DNA of 64,000 nucleotides from CAWBAT01 sp963810905 (lineage in GTDB: Bacteria; Acidobacteriota; Terriglobia; Versatilivoradales; Versatilivoraceae). A program made the translations under genes and the position numbers. Position 1 is the first letter of the stretch; each line of letters opens with the position of its first letter. The DNA lies in NCBI GenBank assembly GCA_963810905.1, contig CAWEPG010000013.1, positions 186,001 through 250,000 on the forward strand. The letters run 5' to 3'. Shown here in pieces: positions 39,017-49,165 of the stretch. The notes under the pieces were generated by a model. The model made no database searches and was not told the origin of the DNA. It was given only the letters and a program-made list of their open reading frames with translations.

Positions 39017-40768
39017 GTGACACCCTCTGCTGCTCGAACAATAAAAGGATTCATTCCATTGTCGGCGGCTTTGTTTTTTCTGCTGATCCTGATTCCTTCA
39101 GCCCAAAATGAAACGAAGCGCGCCCCATCAAAACCTCAGCCCCCTGCCTTTCCGGTCCAACTGCGAGACATTACCAAACAGGCCGGAATCATTTTCCAGC
39201 ACAACACCGGAGGATTCGGGAAGAAATATCTCCCTGAAACCATGGGATCGGGTTGTGCATTTATCGATTACAACAATGACGGCTGGCAAGACATCTTGTT
39301 AGTCAATGGAATGGATTGGCCCGGACACAAACGTCGCACGAGTTATCCCGCACTCTACCGGAATAATAAAAATGGGACCTTCACAGACGTGACGAGGGAA
39401 TCGGGACTCGCAATTGAAATGTACGGGATGGGCACTGCCATCGGAGATTTCGATAATGACGGTTGGGATGACATCTTCATCAGTGCTCTTGGTCCGGATC
39501 ACCTGTTTAAGAATCTAGGCAATGGCAAGTTTGTTGAAGTCACCCAAAAGGCCGGGCTGGTCAATGCAGATTACGGGTCCAGCGCCGCCTGGCTCGATTA
39601 CGACAAGGATGGCGATCTTGACCTCTTCATCTGCAATTATGTCCAGTGGACCATTCAAACTGACATCTACTGTTCCTTAGATGGAGTAAGTAAGTCTTAC
39701 TGCACGCCTGAAAGTTATAAAGGCGCATCCTGCCGGCTTTATCAGAATCAAGGTAATGGGACATTTCAGGATGTCACGCAAAAAGCCGGTCTGCTGGATC
39801 CCACCAGCAAAGCCTTAGGAGTAGCCGTATTCGATGCCAACAACGACGGCTGGATGGATCTGGTAGTTGCCAATGATACGCAACCCAACAAACTCTACAT
39901 CAACAACAAAAATGGCACGTTCACCGAAAAGGGGGTTCCTGCAGGGATCGCTTTCAGTGAAGACGGCACGGTGCGGGGAGCTATGGGGATCGACGCGGTC
40001 GACTACGATGGATCCGGTTCAGCCAGTTTACTGATCGCCAATTTCTCCAACGAAATGCTCAATCTCTACCATAACGAAGGGGGAAAAGGACTTTTTGTCG
40101 ACGAGGCTCCGACCTCAGCCGTCGGGCAGGCAAGTTTGCTGACCCTAGCTTTCGGGTGTTTCTTCTTCGATCTGGACCTGGATGGAAGGCAGGACATTTT
40201 CGTAGCCAACGGTCACGTCGAAAATGACATCAACAAAGTTCAAAAACGGGTGACTTATGCTCAACCTCCCCTTCTTTTTCAAAACCGGGGAAACAAACAG
40301 TTTGTGGAGATTACCCCGCTTGTTGGGCCTGCCATGAAGATTGCTCGCGTCGCTCGCGGCGCTGCCTATGGCGACATCGATAATGATGGTGACCTGGACG
40401 TGCTGATCTGCGTCAACGGAGGCCCAGCGGTCTTATTGCGCAATGACGGGGGCAATGCCAATCACTACTTGAGAATCAAGACGATTGGAACCAAAAGCAA
40501 TCGGGACGGAATTGGAGCCGTTGTTCGCCTAAAGCTCCCTTCTGGAAATCCTTGGCTGATGGTCAAAAGCGGCAGTAGTTATTGCTCGCAAAACGAGCTG
40601 CCGCTGACATTCGGTCTGGGAAGCCTCGACCGGGTTCCCTCGATCGAAGTGTTCTGGCCAAGCGGCATCGTCGACCGGATTTCCAACGTAGCCGCGAACC
40701 AGTTTGTGACCATCAAAGAAGGAACTGGCCGCGCCGAGACATGGGCTGTGACAAAACCGACAAAATAG
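39017..40768 (+). CDS. Secreted FG-GAP/VCBS repeat protein with C-terminal ASPIC/UnbV domain (CRTAC1-like)
   Basis: 583 residues with a signal peptide (LSAALFFLLILIPSAQN). About seven FG-GAP-type calcium-binding propeller repeats are seen (FIDYNNDGWQDILLVNG; DFDNDGWDDIFISAL; LDYDKDGDLDLFICNY; VFDANNDGWMDLVVAND; FFDLDLDGRQDIFVANG; DIDNDGDLDVLICVNG). The C-terminus is an ASPIC/UnbV domain (LRIKTIGTKSNRDGIGAVVR ... IEVFWPSG). GTG start. Molecular function is unknown; the fold suggests adhesion or carbohydrate binding outside the cell. It follows the multiheme cytochrome by 80 bp and is likely in its operon. Confidence 0.88.
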   Translation: MTPSAARTIKGFIPLSAALFFLLILIPSAQNETKRAPSKPQPPAFPVQLRDITKQAGIIFQHNTGGFGKKYLPETMGSGCAFIDYNNDGWQDILLVNGMDWPGHKRRTSYPALYRNNKNGTFTDVTRESGLAIEMYGMGTAIGDFDNDGWDDIFISALGPDHLFKNLGNGKFVEVTQKAGLVNADYGSSAAWLDYDKDGDLDLFICNYVQWTIQTDIYCSLDGVSKSYCTPESYKGASCRLYQNQGNGTFQDVTQKAGLLDPTSKALGVAVFDANNDGWMDLVVANDTQPNKLYINNKNGTFTEKGVPAGIAFSEDGTVRGAMGIDAVDYDGSGSASLLIANFSNEMLNLYHNEGGKGLFVDEAPTSAVGQASLLTLAFGCFFFDLDLDGRQDIFVANGHVENDINKVQKRVTYAQPPLLFQNRGNKQFVEITPLVGPAMKIARVARGAAYGDIDNDGDLDVLICVNGGPAVLLRNDGGNANHYLRIKTIGTKSNRDGIGAVVRLKLPSGNPWLMVKSGSSYCSQNELPLTFGLGSLDRVPSIEVFWPSGIVDRISNVAANQFVTIKEGTGRAETWAVTKPTK

Positions 40769-41173
40769 ATTTATCCCAGGAATTTTCTGCCGCCTCACTG
40801 CAGGGCTAGCCGGAGAGAGTCGGTGCAGGGCTAGCAAATTTCCTCAACTGATTGGCGGTAAGCTGTCTGACCCGAGAATCGGCCACCTCGTAGGCAACGG
40901 ACGCCAATTCCTTTAACTCTGCTAAAATGAGAGCTCTGCAGCAGAAGTTTTCCTTGAGAATCAGTGCGCAATGATTAATGGGCACGCTACCGCGATTCGT
41001 TCCCTGACGAGAGGTTCGGAATATTCTTGATCCCTTCACGGGCGTTGAGGAGGGCTCAAATTGGAGAATTGGCCAGAAAATCCAACCTGAAAATAACATG
41101 CCATTTTTGATAACTGAGTACAGTAATAATTCAACAAACATCCATCGGCATTTGAGGTGAAAGGAAAATAATC
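40769..41173 (+). other. Intergenic region, no gene supported
   Basis: 405 bp between two plus-strand FG-GAP genes. A 12-bp direct repeat TGCAGGGCTAGC occurs at 40799-40810 and 40825-40836. The minus-strand open frame here has no domain and is not believed. A promoter for the next gene may lie near 41100, but none is clear. Confidence 0.4.
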
Positions 41174-44100
41174 TTGGCACTGAAGAAATCTGCTTACTTC
41201 TCATTTTTGGCTGTTGTCGTTATTGCACTGCTCTTCGGGGCAGCCCCTTCTTGGTTTCTGTCTCAAGGATCTCAGGCAAAGCCTGAAGTAAGCCCCTCCG
41301 ACCAGGAAAAACTGCTCTACCACACGAACGTGGGAATTGCCTACCTGGAACAGTTTAGTTTTCGTGATGCCATTGCGGAGTTTGACCGTTGTCTCAAGAT
41401 CGATCCTCAGTTTGTTCCGGCCCTAGTGAATTCCGCACTGGCGCACTTTTACCTGCAGGAATTCGGTCCCGCAGAGGAACTTCTCAAGAAGGCTATTGCG
41501 CTTGAACCCAGCCAGTCAAACGCCCTATTCGCACTGGGGATGATCTATCGGAATGAAAACCAGATGGATTTGGCTCTCCAATCCTTCTCGAAGATTCTCC
41601 AAAAAGACCCCCAAGATGGGCCGACACTATACCAAGCCGGACAGATTTATCTGAAGAGACAGGAATACGCCAAAGCAGCCGAAATCTTGGAAAAAGTGAT
41701 TGAGCTCTCTCCTTACGACACATCGGCGCACTACAATTTGGCGACAGCCCTGATTCGAAAAGGAGACCAGGCTGAAGGCCAGAAAGTCATGGAAACGTTT
41801 ACGCGCCTTCGCGAGAAAGGTGGCATCAGTAGCACGGGCACGCAATATGGAGAGCAAGGCAAGTATATGCTGGGGATTGGGGAATACCCTGACATCAAGA
41901 ACATGACGGGATCGCCGCCACCGGCACCGCCCCAACCCATCCAATTTATCGACGTCACGAAAGCTGCCGGAATTACTTTTCAACATGGCGCCCGGGTTAC
42001 TGATGCCGACTCCCGCAAAGCGATTGTTTCATTGTTTGGCTCGGGCGCAGCCTTTTGTGACTATGACGGAGACGGATACCTCGACGTCTTTTTTGCCAAC
42101 AGCTCAGCCGACGGATCGAAATCACGCGGTGTGCTGTATCACAATAACGGGAAGGGCGGATTTGAAGACGTTACCCAGAAGGCCGGAATCAAAGCCAATG
42201 GCCAGGGCATGGGTGCCTATTGGGGAGACCTGAACAATGATGGACACCCGGATTTATTTTTGACTAATGATGGTCCGAATCTCCTTTATCAGAATAATGG
42301 CAATGGGACGTTTACGGATGTCACGGCCAAAGCCGGCGTCGAGGGTGGAGACCATTGGCATCTTTCTTGCCGCGATCGCGGATTTTGATCATGACGGGGA
42401 CCTCGATATTTATGTCGGAAATTATGTTGACCTGACGCACGTCTCTTCCGAAAGCAAGCTGGCTGACGTCATGGACAAGCTTTCCAGCTTGCCCGGAAAC
42501 GGCTGCCACCTCTTTCGGAACAATTCAGATGGGACTTTTACCGACGTGGCCGAAGAAGCCAAGATCCAGGATCCGTTGGCAAAGATTCCTTCAGTCTCCT
42601 TCACCGATTTCGACAACCGGCGCGATATCGATTTCTGGATGGTCAACCAAGGGTCCGCCGTCCGCCTCTTTAGCAATCAGCGAGTCGGGACATTCCTGGA
42701 TATCCACCCGGGACTGGAAAACGTGGATGTTAAGGACGTCTTCAGCCTTTCCGTCGGCGACTACAACAAGGATGGGTGGATGGATGTGGCGATGGGCATG
42801 CAGTCAGGCCCAGTCGATCTCATCCGAAATATTGGAAATGGATCTTTCAAAAGAGATGTGGTGCTCAACTCGTCATCTCCGACCTCAAGATCCAGCCGAA
42901 GCTGGACGACACAATTCTTTGATTACGACAACGATGGGGATCTCGACTTGCTCGTTTTGAAGGGCGGTTTAACCGATGAACTCTCGAAGAACCAGGGACC
43001 AGAACTTTGGGAGAACCAGGGAGATGGGCAGTTCAAGAACGTGACCGAAAAGGTTGGACTTAGCCAGTTCCAAGGTAAACCTTACCGCAGTGCCACTCTC
43101 GGCGACTTTGACAATGATGGAGATACGGATTTGTTGCTGACGGTGAACGGTGGCCCGCCCGTCCTGCTCAAGAATGACGGGGGCAATCAAAACAATTGGT
43201 TAAAGATCCGGGTTCGGGGAACCAACAGCAACAAGAGCGGGATCGGGACAAAAGTCGAAGTCAAGTCAGGAGCTCTGTGGCAGAAGATCGAGATCAGCGG
43301 CGGAAATGGCTACCTTTCTCAAAGTCCAACGGAATTTATTTTCGGCCTTGGCCAACACAAGACCGTCGACGCCATGCGGCTGCTCTGGCCTGGCGGCGTC
43401 TTACAGTCTGAAATCAATATTCCCATCAACCAGACCAAATTAGTGAATGAATTAGATCGCAAAGGGACATCGTGTCCATTGCTGTATACCTGGAACGGAG
43501 AGAAGTACCAATTCGTAACGGATTTTTTGGGGGGCTGTGCGATCGGATATCTTGAGCCGACCGGACAGTACAGCACCCCGGATACTGACGAATACATCAA
43601 AATCAACTCAGAACAATTAAAATCGAAAGACGGTCTTTACTCACTGAAGATGAACAACCAGTTGGAGGAAGTGCTTTACATCGATCAGGCTGAACTGGTC
43701 GTCCTGGACCACCCGTCTGGCCTCGATCTCTATCCCAATGAACGCTTGATGCCGGAGCCACCATTCCCTGCTTTCAAAGTGTTTGCGGCCCAGGATGCCC
43801 ACCCACCAAAGGCTGCCTGGGATCACCACCATCACGATGCCTTGAGCCGACTCTCATCAGTGGATAGACAAACGGTCGACGATTTCAAACTTCTGCCTTA
43901 TAAAGGTTACGCCGAAGAACATGAACTTGTGCTCGACCTGGGGGACCTGTCCCGGAGCCAGCAGATTCAATTGCTTATGACGGCATGGATTGACTATGCC
44001 GACTCCACCGCGAATTTCAAGGCATCTCAATCCGGCGCCAGGTTGGTTGCTCCGTATCTTCAAGTGAAGAACGCGAAGGGAAAATGGCAGACTGTTCTTC

Positions 44101-44747
44101 CTTCCATGGGATTTCCTGCAGGGTTACCGAAAACGATGGTTGTAGACCTGACAGGCAAGTTCCTTTCAGCAAATTACCAGGTAAGAATCGTCACTAGCAT
44201 GCGGATTTATTGGGATCAGATTCTGGTGAATACCTTCCAAGGAACTCCGGAGTACCGACTCAATCGCCTTCCTGTCCAATCGGCAGAATTACAGTTTACA
44301 GGTTTTCCCCGGGAGTTTAGTCCTGATGGGAAGCGCCCATTCATCTATGATTACGACTGGATCGAGCCGGTAGCTCCTTGGAAGAGCCACACGGGAAACT
44401 ACACTCGCTACGGTGACGTCGCGCCTCTCTTGAAGTCAAAAGAAGATCAATACGTCATCATGCGGAACGGAGATGAGATTCAGCTGAGCTTCTCAGCCTC
44501 GCGTCTTCCAGAGCTACCCTCTGGCTGGACACGGTCTTTCTTCCTCTATGCCGATGGTTTCGGTAAAGACATGGACATCCACTCGGCAACAGCGGAGACG
44601 GTCACCCCTTTGCCGTTCCATCACATGAGCCGCTATCCATACCCTGAAAGCGAGAAACACCCCGATAGCCCGGCGTATCGCCGGTACCAGCAGGAATACA
44701 ATACCCGCCATGTCCCGGAGGTCTACAGCCAGATCAATCAGAAGTAG
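41174..44747 (+). CDS. TPR plus FG-GAP plus ASPIC/UnbV protein with a long C-terminal extension (single frameshift)
   Basis: About 1190 residues. Signal or anchor: FLAVVVIALLFGAAPSWFL. TPRs cover roughly residues 45-235 (AYLEQFSFRDAIAEFDRCLK; NALFALGMIYRNENQMDLAL; YDTSAHYNLATALIRKG). FG-GAP repeats follow (FCDYDGDGYLDVFFANS; DFDHDGDLDIYVGNY; FFDYDNDGDLDLLVLKG), then ASPIC/UnbV (WLKIRVRGTNSNKSGIGTKV) and about 400 further residues starting with LYTWNGEKYQFVTDF. Frame 1 stops at 42388; the true continuation is one base later. An extra base lies at about 42340-42375. TTG start at 41174. Function unknown; it parallels the 39-kb gene and likely shares its partners. Confidence 0.83.
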
Positions 44748-45212
44748 AATGACTGAAGGAATCTGGATGAGCTGAGCTCAATACACACTTGGAGGGTCGA
44801 GCTCCTGCGAGACCGCATGCTCGACATGCCGGGAGGCATGTTGCCACCATGCAGGCCACTCTCCCAAGATGGGATTGGTTTATTCCCCTCCGCTGGAGGG
44901 GTTGGAGGTGGGTCGTCGTGTGAACATGAGCTGTAAATTGAGTATGGGTAGCAGCGCGAGAGAATGGCACAAAAATGAATTATCGGCTCCCCTCGCCCCG
45001 CGCGGGAGAGGGGGGAATATGGGTACTGATCGAGCTCGCACCTCTCCCCAACGCGGGAGAGGGGCTGGGGGTGAGGGGCACTTCCACAATCCTGTAAACT
45101 TCCCACCTTAGAGTGGATAAACAAAAGGTGGTCGTACGATTTAAGACATATCGTAACCGTGTGAACGTGATCACGACTTAAAAAAGCGATAGCTTTCTCA
45201 TTTACAAAGCAA
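44748..45212. repeat. Intergenic region with interspersed and GC-rich repeats
   Basis: No gene. The 23-bp sequence AGGGTCGAGCTCCTGCGAGA (plus CCG) at 44793-44815 recurs exactly at 50792-50814. Two related G-rich blocks lie at 44987-45015 and 45041-45078, sharing CGCGGGAGAGGGG; such blocks are common intergenic repeats in many bacteria. Open frames here are translations of these repeats and were not called. Confidence 0.6.
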
Positions 45213-45683
45213 ATGCCAATCCAAAAAATTGTTTCCGGCGGTCAAACAGGAGTCGATCGCGCGGCCTTGGACGTTGCCCTCGAACTTGGGATTTCATGCG
45301 GCGGCTGGTGTCCAAGGAACCGCATCGCGGAAGATGGCAGAATTTCGGAACGATATCCGCTAAAAGAAACGGCGACCTCGGATCCGAGCGTGCGAACGGA
45401 ATTGAATGTCACCGATTCAGACGGGACATTGGTCCTCACTTGGGGAAAGGCTTTCGGGGGAACGCTCTTGACGATCCTTTGCGCACGTCACCATCGAAAA
45501 CCATTCTTAGAGGTGAACCTTGCGGGACAGCCGGAAATAGAGTTCCTCCGCCGCTGGGTCGAATTCCAAAAGATCCAGGTTCTCAATATCGCAGGTCCGC
45601 GCGAAAGTCACGATCCGGGGACGATTTATGTGGAAGCGAAGAGGCTGCTCACCAAACTGCTCCAAGCATGCAGGCGCCTTTAG
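45213..45683 (+). CDS. Putative molybdenum cofactor carrier-like protein (SLOG/Rossmann fold)
   Basis: 156 residues. The N-terminus IVSGGQTGVDRAALDVALE is the signature of the MoCo-carrier/YpsA-like SLOG group, with GGWCPRNRIAEDG and the second-half GTLVLTWGKAFGGTLLTIL next. Plant homologues bind molybdenum cofactor; many bacterial SLOG proteins are thought to bind nucleotides or their derivatives. No molybdenum gene is nearby, so the ligand is open. It stands alone between repeat-rich regions. Confidence 0.8.
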   Translation: MPIQKIVSGGQTGVDRAALDVALELGISCGGWCPRNRIAEDGRISERYPLKETATSDPSVRTELNVTDSDGTLVLTWGKAFGGTLLTILCARHHRKPFLEVNLAGQPEIEFLRRWVEFQKIQVLNIAGPRESHDPGTIYVEAKRLLTKLLQACRRL

Positions 45684-45740
45684 CAGATGGAAGGCTAATA
45701 TAGACGCACTAAATCTTACTCGTCAGCAAATCTTCACCCC

Positions 45741-46111
45741 ACAGTTGTCCCCCCTTAACCAACTGACCATGTCCCATATCTTTTTCGCTGGACACAGGGG
45801 GTGTTGTAATGCCGCATGGACAGAGGCTTTTGGCCCTGTAAGGGCAACATACAATAGCCCAGGGCCAGGGAGCGAGTGACGGCAGTCACCCGGGACCGCC
45901 GCCCTGGGTCCGAGGCGAACAAAATACAGCCCCTCTCCCCCACGGTTTGGCAGTGACAGTCTGAAACCCGGTCTGAGCGGGGGGGGAGGGGAGTGGGGAG
46001 TAGGGGTGACATCTCGTGTCGCCTGAAACAAATACACTCCCCCTGTGTCCAGCAATCGGACTTATGGGTAATGATCAGTTAACCAAGGGGGGGACTTGAG
46101 GGGGGTTCACG
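45741..46111. mobile_element. MITE-like imperfect palindrome, about 370 bp
   Basis: A near-perfect inner inverted repeat GCTGGACACAGGGGG at 45787-45801 pairs with 46034-46053. Outside it the homology continues: 45748-45778 resembles the complement of 46064-46095 (CCCCCCTT, AACTGA and CCCATA shared). The interior holds further palindromes: CCCTGTAAGGGC with GCCCAGGGC/GCCCTGGGT at 45832-45910, and a C-rich/G-rich pair at about 45930-45992. No coding potential. It could be a non-autonomous transposable element or a long RNA hairpin. Confidence 0.6.
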
Positions 46112-46242
46112 TGGAGTTTACAAGATTAGTTATTGTATTTGTGTGTTAGGAATAAAACTCTGCAAGAACTGACCCACGAATCCGATCTCAACCAGGGCAC
46201 TTACACCGGGAATGGAGACTCGCGCCAAGAAACAAGCTGGAA

Positions 46243-46533
46243 TTAGGCCTTCTTAAAGAAAGACTTCCTGCGTTCGTTGGGGATCAGCACCTGGCGATTC
46301 TTGCGACGGTCGTAGACCAGACCACTCTCTAAGATGACCTGAATGATTCGGACATACTCTTCATCCAGTATACGCGCAATATCCTTCATCGGCATGCGAT
46401 GGGAGGCAAACAGATTACAGATAGTCGCTTTTCTTTTACTGACAGGATCCAACATAGAAGTATCCTGGGTGGGAACATAAACCTTGTGCGTCAGCAAGAA
46501 TCCATCTCTCGATTGTTCTTCATTATTTTCCAT
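46243..46533 (-). CDS. Small hypothetical protein, possible HTH-like
   Basis: About 96 residues with a charged, helical middle (KRKATICNLFASHRMPMKDI then ARILDEEYVRIIQVILESGL) that could form a helix-turn-helix, and a basic C-terminus (YDRRKNRQVLIPNERRKSFF). No family recognised. The GTG at 46545 would add four residues; ATG 46533 is chosen, without a strong ribosome binding site. It is divergent from the tRNA-Lys promoter region. A DNA-binding role is only a guess from helix content and charge. Confidence 0.5.
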   Translation of the reverse strand: MENNEEQSRDGFLLTHKVYVPTQDTSMLDPVSKRKATICNLFASHRMPMKDIARILDEEYVRIIQVILESGLVYDRRKNRQVLIPNERRKSFFKKA

Positions 46534-46771
46534 GCACACGTCCACTTTGAATTGAAATCAAATCCCGAAATTTCATGACCTGTGATTTCAGCCATGAAAA
46601 TATTGCTGCATGTTAGCGAATCCGAATTTAACTGACAAGCAGGAACATGATTTTTTTTGAAAAAAATTATCCTGTCGGCGTCATGTGTTTGGCTCTTCGA
46701 TGGGAGCCCCGCAAGACTGAACCATTGGGTTGAAACATTGTCAGAGAGCACCGGATGGGGAGGAATATCGC

Positions 46772-46800
46772 TTGACAGTGCTGGGAGATGCCTCTACTAT
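46772..46800 (+). promoter_or_regulatory. Sigma-70 type promoter of tRNA-Lys
   Basis: TTGACA (46772-46777) and TACTAT (46795-46800) are separated by exactly 17 nt. The tRNA 5' end lies 15 nt downstream of the -10 box. The -35 is a perfect consensus and the -10 differs from TATAAT at two positions. Confidence 0.75.
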
Positions 46801-46814
46801 TTTGAGGTTTTTCC

Positions 46815-46890
46815 GGGCCGTTAGCTCAGACGGTAGAGCATCTCCCTTTTAAGGAGAGGGTCGCTGGTTCGAGTCCAGCACGGCTCACCA
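46815..46890 (+). tRNA. tRNA-Lys (anticodon UUU)
   Basis: Full cloverleaf: acceptor GGGCCGT with ACGGCTC, D stem GCTC/GAGC, anticodon stem TCTCC/GGAGA with loop CTTTTAA, T arm GCTGG-TTCGAGT-CCAGC. The 3' CCA is encoded (46888-46890). A consensus-like promoter is directly upstream. Confidence 0.95.
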
Positions 46891-46965
46891 GTTTAGCAAC
46901 GCGTGTTCCCGCCTCGCCCTATTGGATACACTCCGCGCCGCACACGACAGTTGCCTTCACCATTC

Positions 46966-47043
46966 GTCCCGTTCGTCTAGCCCGGCCTAGGACACCGCCC
47001 TTTCACGGCGGCAACAGGGGTTCGAATCCCCTACGGGACGCCA
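46966..47043 (+). tRNA. tRNA-Glu (anticodon UUC)
   Basis: Acceptor GTCCCGT pairs with ACGGGAC; anticodon stem CCGCC/GGCGG with loop CTTTCAC; T arm AGGGG-TTCGAAT-CCCCT. CCA is encoded at 47041-47043. It lies 75 bp after tRNA-Lys and could share its transcript. Confidence 0.95.
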
Positions 47044-47338
47044 TTGCTTTAGCGACACCTAGCGCAATTTTATAACAGACACGCCCAAAGACCATGCTGA
47101 TTTGGTCTGGAGTTCTACCTTGAAAAAGCTGTTTGCTTGGTTTTGTTCCCGAGTAATACTGGATCGGATTTAGGAAATATGGCAGACAATTGATACAGGG
47201 TATCGATCAACGAATGATGATTAAGCTCGTTATTGCCAAAACTTTATACGCCGGAGCGCCTCAAATCCTTCCAAACATTTGCACAAACCCGCATGATCAC
47301 CAATTTTATGTCATACTGTATCGAGCGGAGGTGGCCTG

Positions 47339-47626
47339 ATGACTGGCAAAGAACATCGCGACTACCGAGAAGAAGAGAAGGCAACCATTGTTGTGAGCGG
47401 CGACGATCTCAAGGGGCATGCTTTTGAGGAACAAACCGAAAGCATCAATATCAGCTCCAGTGGGATTTCATTCTATCTCAATACTTTCATTGGCCCTCGT
47501 TCCTTCATTACCATCGACTTGAGGCAAAGCCAGCAGTTCGGTTACCTTGGAAAAGTCTCTGCCGTGGTGGTTCGGTTAGAGATGTCTTCTTCCGAAAAGC
47601 ATATGGTGGCTGCGGAATTCATTTGA
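47339..47626 (+). CDS. PilZ domain protein
   Basis: 95 residues, a single PilZ-like beta-barrel. The basic N-terminus KEHRDYREEE and the second motif ESINISSSGISFYL correspond to the R-x3-R and D/N-x-S-x2-G elements that bind cyclic di-GMP; the first is degenerate (R-x2-R). A strong GGAGG lies upstream of the ATG. No neighbour suggests a pathway. Confidence 0.72.
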   Translation: MTGKEHRDYREEEKATIVVSGDDLKGHAFEEQTESINISSSGISFYLNTFIGPRSFITIDLRQSQQFGYLGKVSAVVVRLEMSSSEKHMVAAEFI

Positions 47627-47884
47627 TCTCCTCTACCTCCCTTTTAAAACTTTCATCCTTTCTCCAGGGGTGATCCCCCGCCCTCTTCCGGAAATCTCTT
47701 AACCCATCGTCTTCCCTGGCAAAAACCCAATGACACCTGGGAGCGCCACACCGGACATTTCTAATTTGGGATGAAGCGGACATTTCTATTTTGGTTGGAC
47801 AGATTCTGGTACATCATTGACTGTCGATCAGTTGTTTATTAGACTCAGCTTCACGCAATTCAAAAGAGAAGGAGAAATGTTCCC

Positions 47885-49015
47885 ATGCGACGACGAAAAA
47901 GCTTCTTGGCTGGTAGTCTGGTCATCCTTTACGGATTGATGACTTCGATCACGCCCATCCAGGCGCATCGAGCTCTGAATTTTTTAGTTGAGAACCCCCC
48001 GCAAGCCCCTACTTACCCCGCGGTATCCCCATCGGCGCCCGGGATCAGCGGCCAGGGGAAGTTGCGGTTTAAGTTACTTTATACCTCCGACCTTCTCCCC
48101 GAATCGGCCAAGAAGGTGTTGATTTCCGCGCATGGCGGCTTTGCCGTGGATCATCGCGGTGGAAAGGAAGAAACTTATTTTTCTCTGCCCGGCGCCGGCA
48201 TTCTGCAGATTAGCGCCGACATGAAGCGCGTGCAGCTGCTCGAGACTGCTGCCGACATGAAGAGCCTCAACCTGCATAACACTAAGATTTGGTACAGTAA
48301 GGATGGAACGGCTTATTTGGCCTTTCCCGCCAACGATGCAGGAAAGGTCTTCACAACCAGTGTCGATGGAAAATTGCTTCACACACTCAACACTCCGACC
48401 GCAGAGGACCACTTCGCGATTCCGGCAGTCACTGATTATTTTGCCGGGAGGGGCAATTTTGTTCCAACAGACGTGGAATATCTGGATGGGCTTTATTACA
48501 TCGCTACAGGGTATTCGGCCCTTGACTATATCCTGACGGCCCGGATTACGAATCTGAATCCCTTTCTGGCCGTTTGGAATGATCTGGCTTTTGGTGGAAA
48601 AGGAACCGGACCTGGCCAATTCGGGACTGCCCACGGCATTACAATCCCACCGGGGACGCAACGCATCGATATAGCCGATCGCCCCAATTCAGAGATTGAT
48701 CGGTTTACGCGCTACGGACAATATCTCTCGACTTTGAAAATGCCCATGGGCTCACTGCCTTGTGACATTGATTTCTTGGATCAATACGCAGTCGTTGCCG
48801 CTCTGGATGGACCGGACAAAAGCAAAGGCGCGCCTGTCTACCTCCTCGAGAATGACCAGCTTGTATCCACGATCATGCCGAAGGAGGATCTTGGACTGAT
48901 TAACTTCAAACATAACCATAATGCCGTCCTTCGCAAGTCAGGCAACAAACTCTATATCATTGTCCAGGCCTGGAATCCGGGGGATTTTGCAATCCTGGAA
49001 CAAGTAACGGAATAG
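47885..49015 (+). CDS. Secreted NHL/beta-propeller-like hypothetical protein
   Basis: 376 residues with a signal peptide (FLAGSLVILYGLMTSITPIQA). The repeating beta segments and the stretch GKGTGPGQFGTAHGITIPPG resemble NHL-repeat propellers (G-x-G-P-G-Q-F ... P-x-G). TDVEYLDGLYYIATGYSALD and DIADRPNSEIDRFTRYGQ fit blade strands. No catalytic motif recognised. GGAGAAATG precedes the ATG. It is followed, after 150 bp, by the IS110 element. Confidence 0.75.
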   Translation: MRRRKSFLAGSLVILYGLMTSITPIQAHRALNFLVENPPQAPTYPAVSPSAPGISGQGKLRFKLLYTSDLLPESAKKVLISAHGGFAVDHRGGKEETYFSLPGAGILQISADMKRVQLLETAADMKSLNLHNTKIWYSKDGTAYLAFPANDAGKVFTTSVDGKLLHTLNTPTAEDHFAIPAVTDYFAGRGNFVPTDVEYLDGLYYIATGYSALDYILTARITNLNPFLAVWNDLAFGGKGTGPGQFGTAHGITIPPGTQRIDIADRPNSEIDRFTRYGQYLSTLKMPMGSLPCDIDFLDQYAVVAALDGPDKSKGAPVYLLENDQLVSTIMPKEDLGLINFKHNHNAVLRKSGNKLYIIVQAWNPGDFAILEQVTE

Positions 49016-49165
49016 ATTAGCAGAGGACTTTTCTCCCAATAGAATTGAGAGTAGAGCGGCGGTGACAGCCGTTTGACGGATTCAGCCCTCCAAACTAGTT
49101 GGCTCTTTTGGAGATGTCTGAGTTTCTTAGTCAACATATAAATGCACAAGTGATGCACAGTTTAT

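Noticed and set aside
40806..41204. 132-residue minus-strand frame between the FG-GAP genes
   Set aside because: Composition is unlike a protein of this genome, no domain, and it runs into the start of the next gene.
44869..45174. Several open frames in the GC-rich repeats at 44.9-45.2 kb
   Set aside because: Their Pro/Arg/Gly-rich translations come from common intergenic repeats, not from genes.
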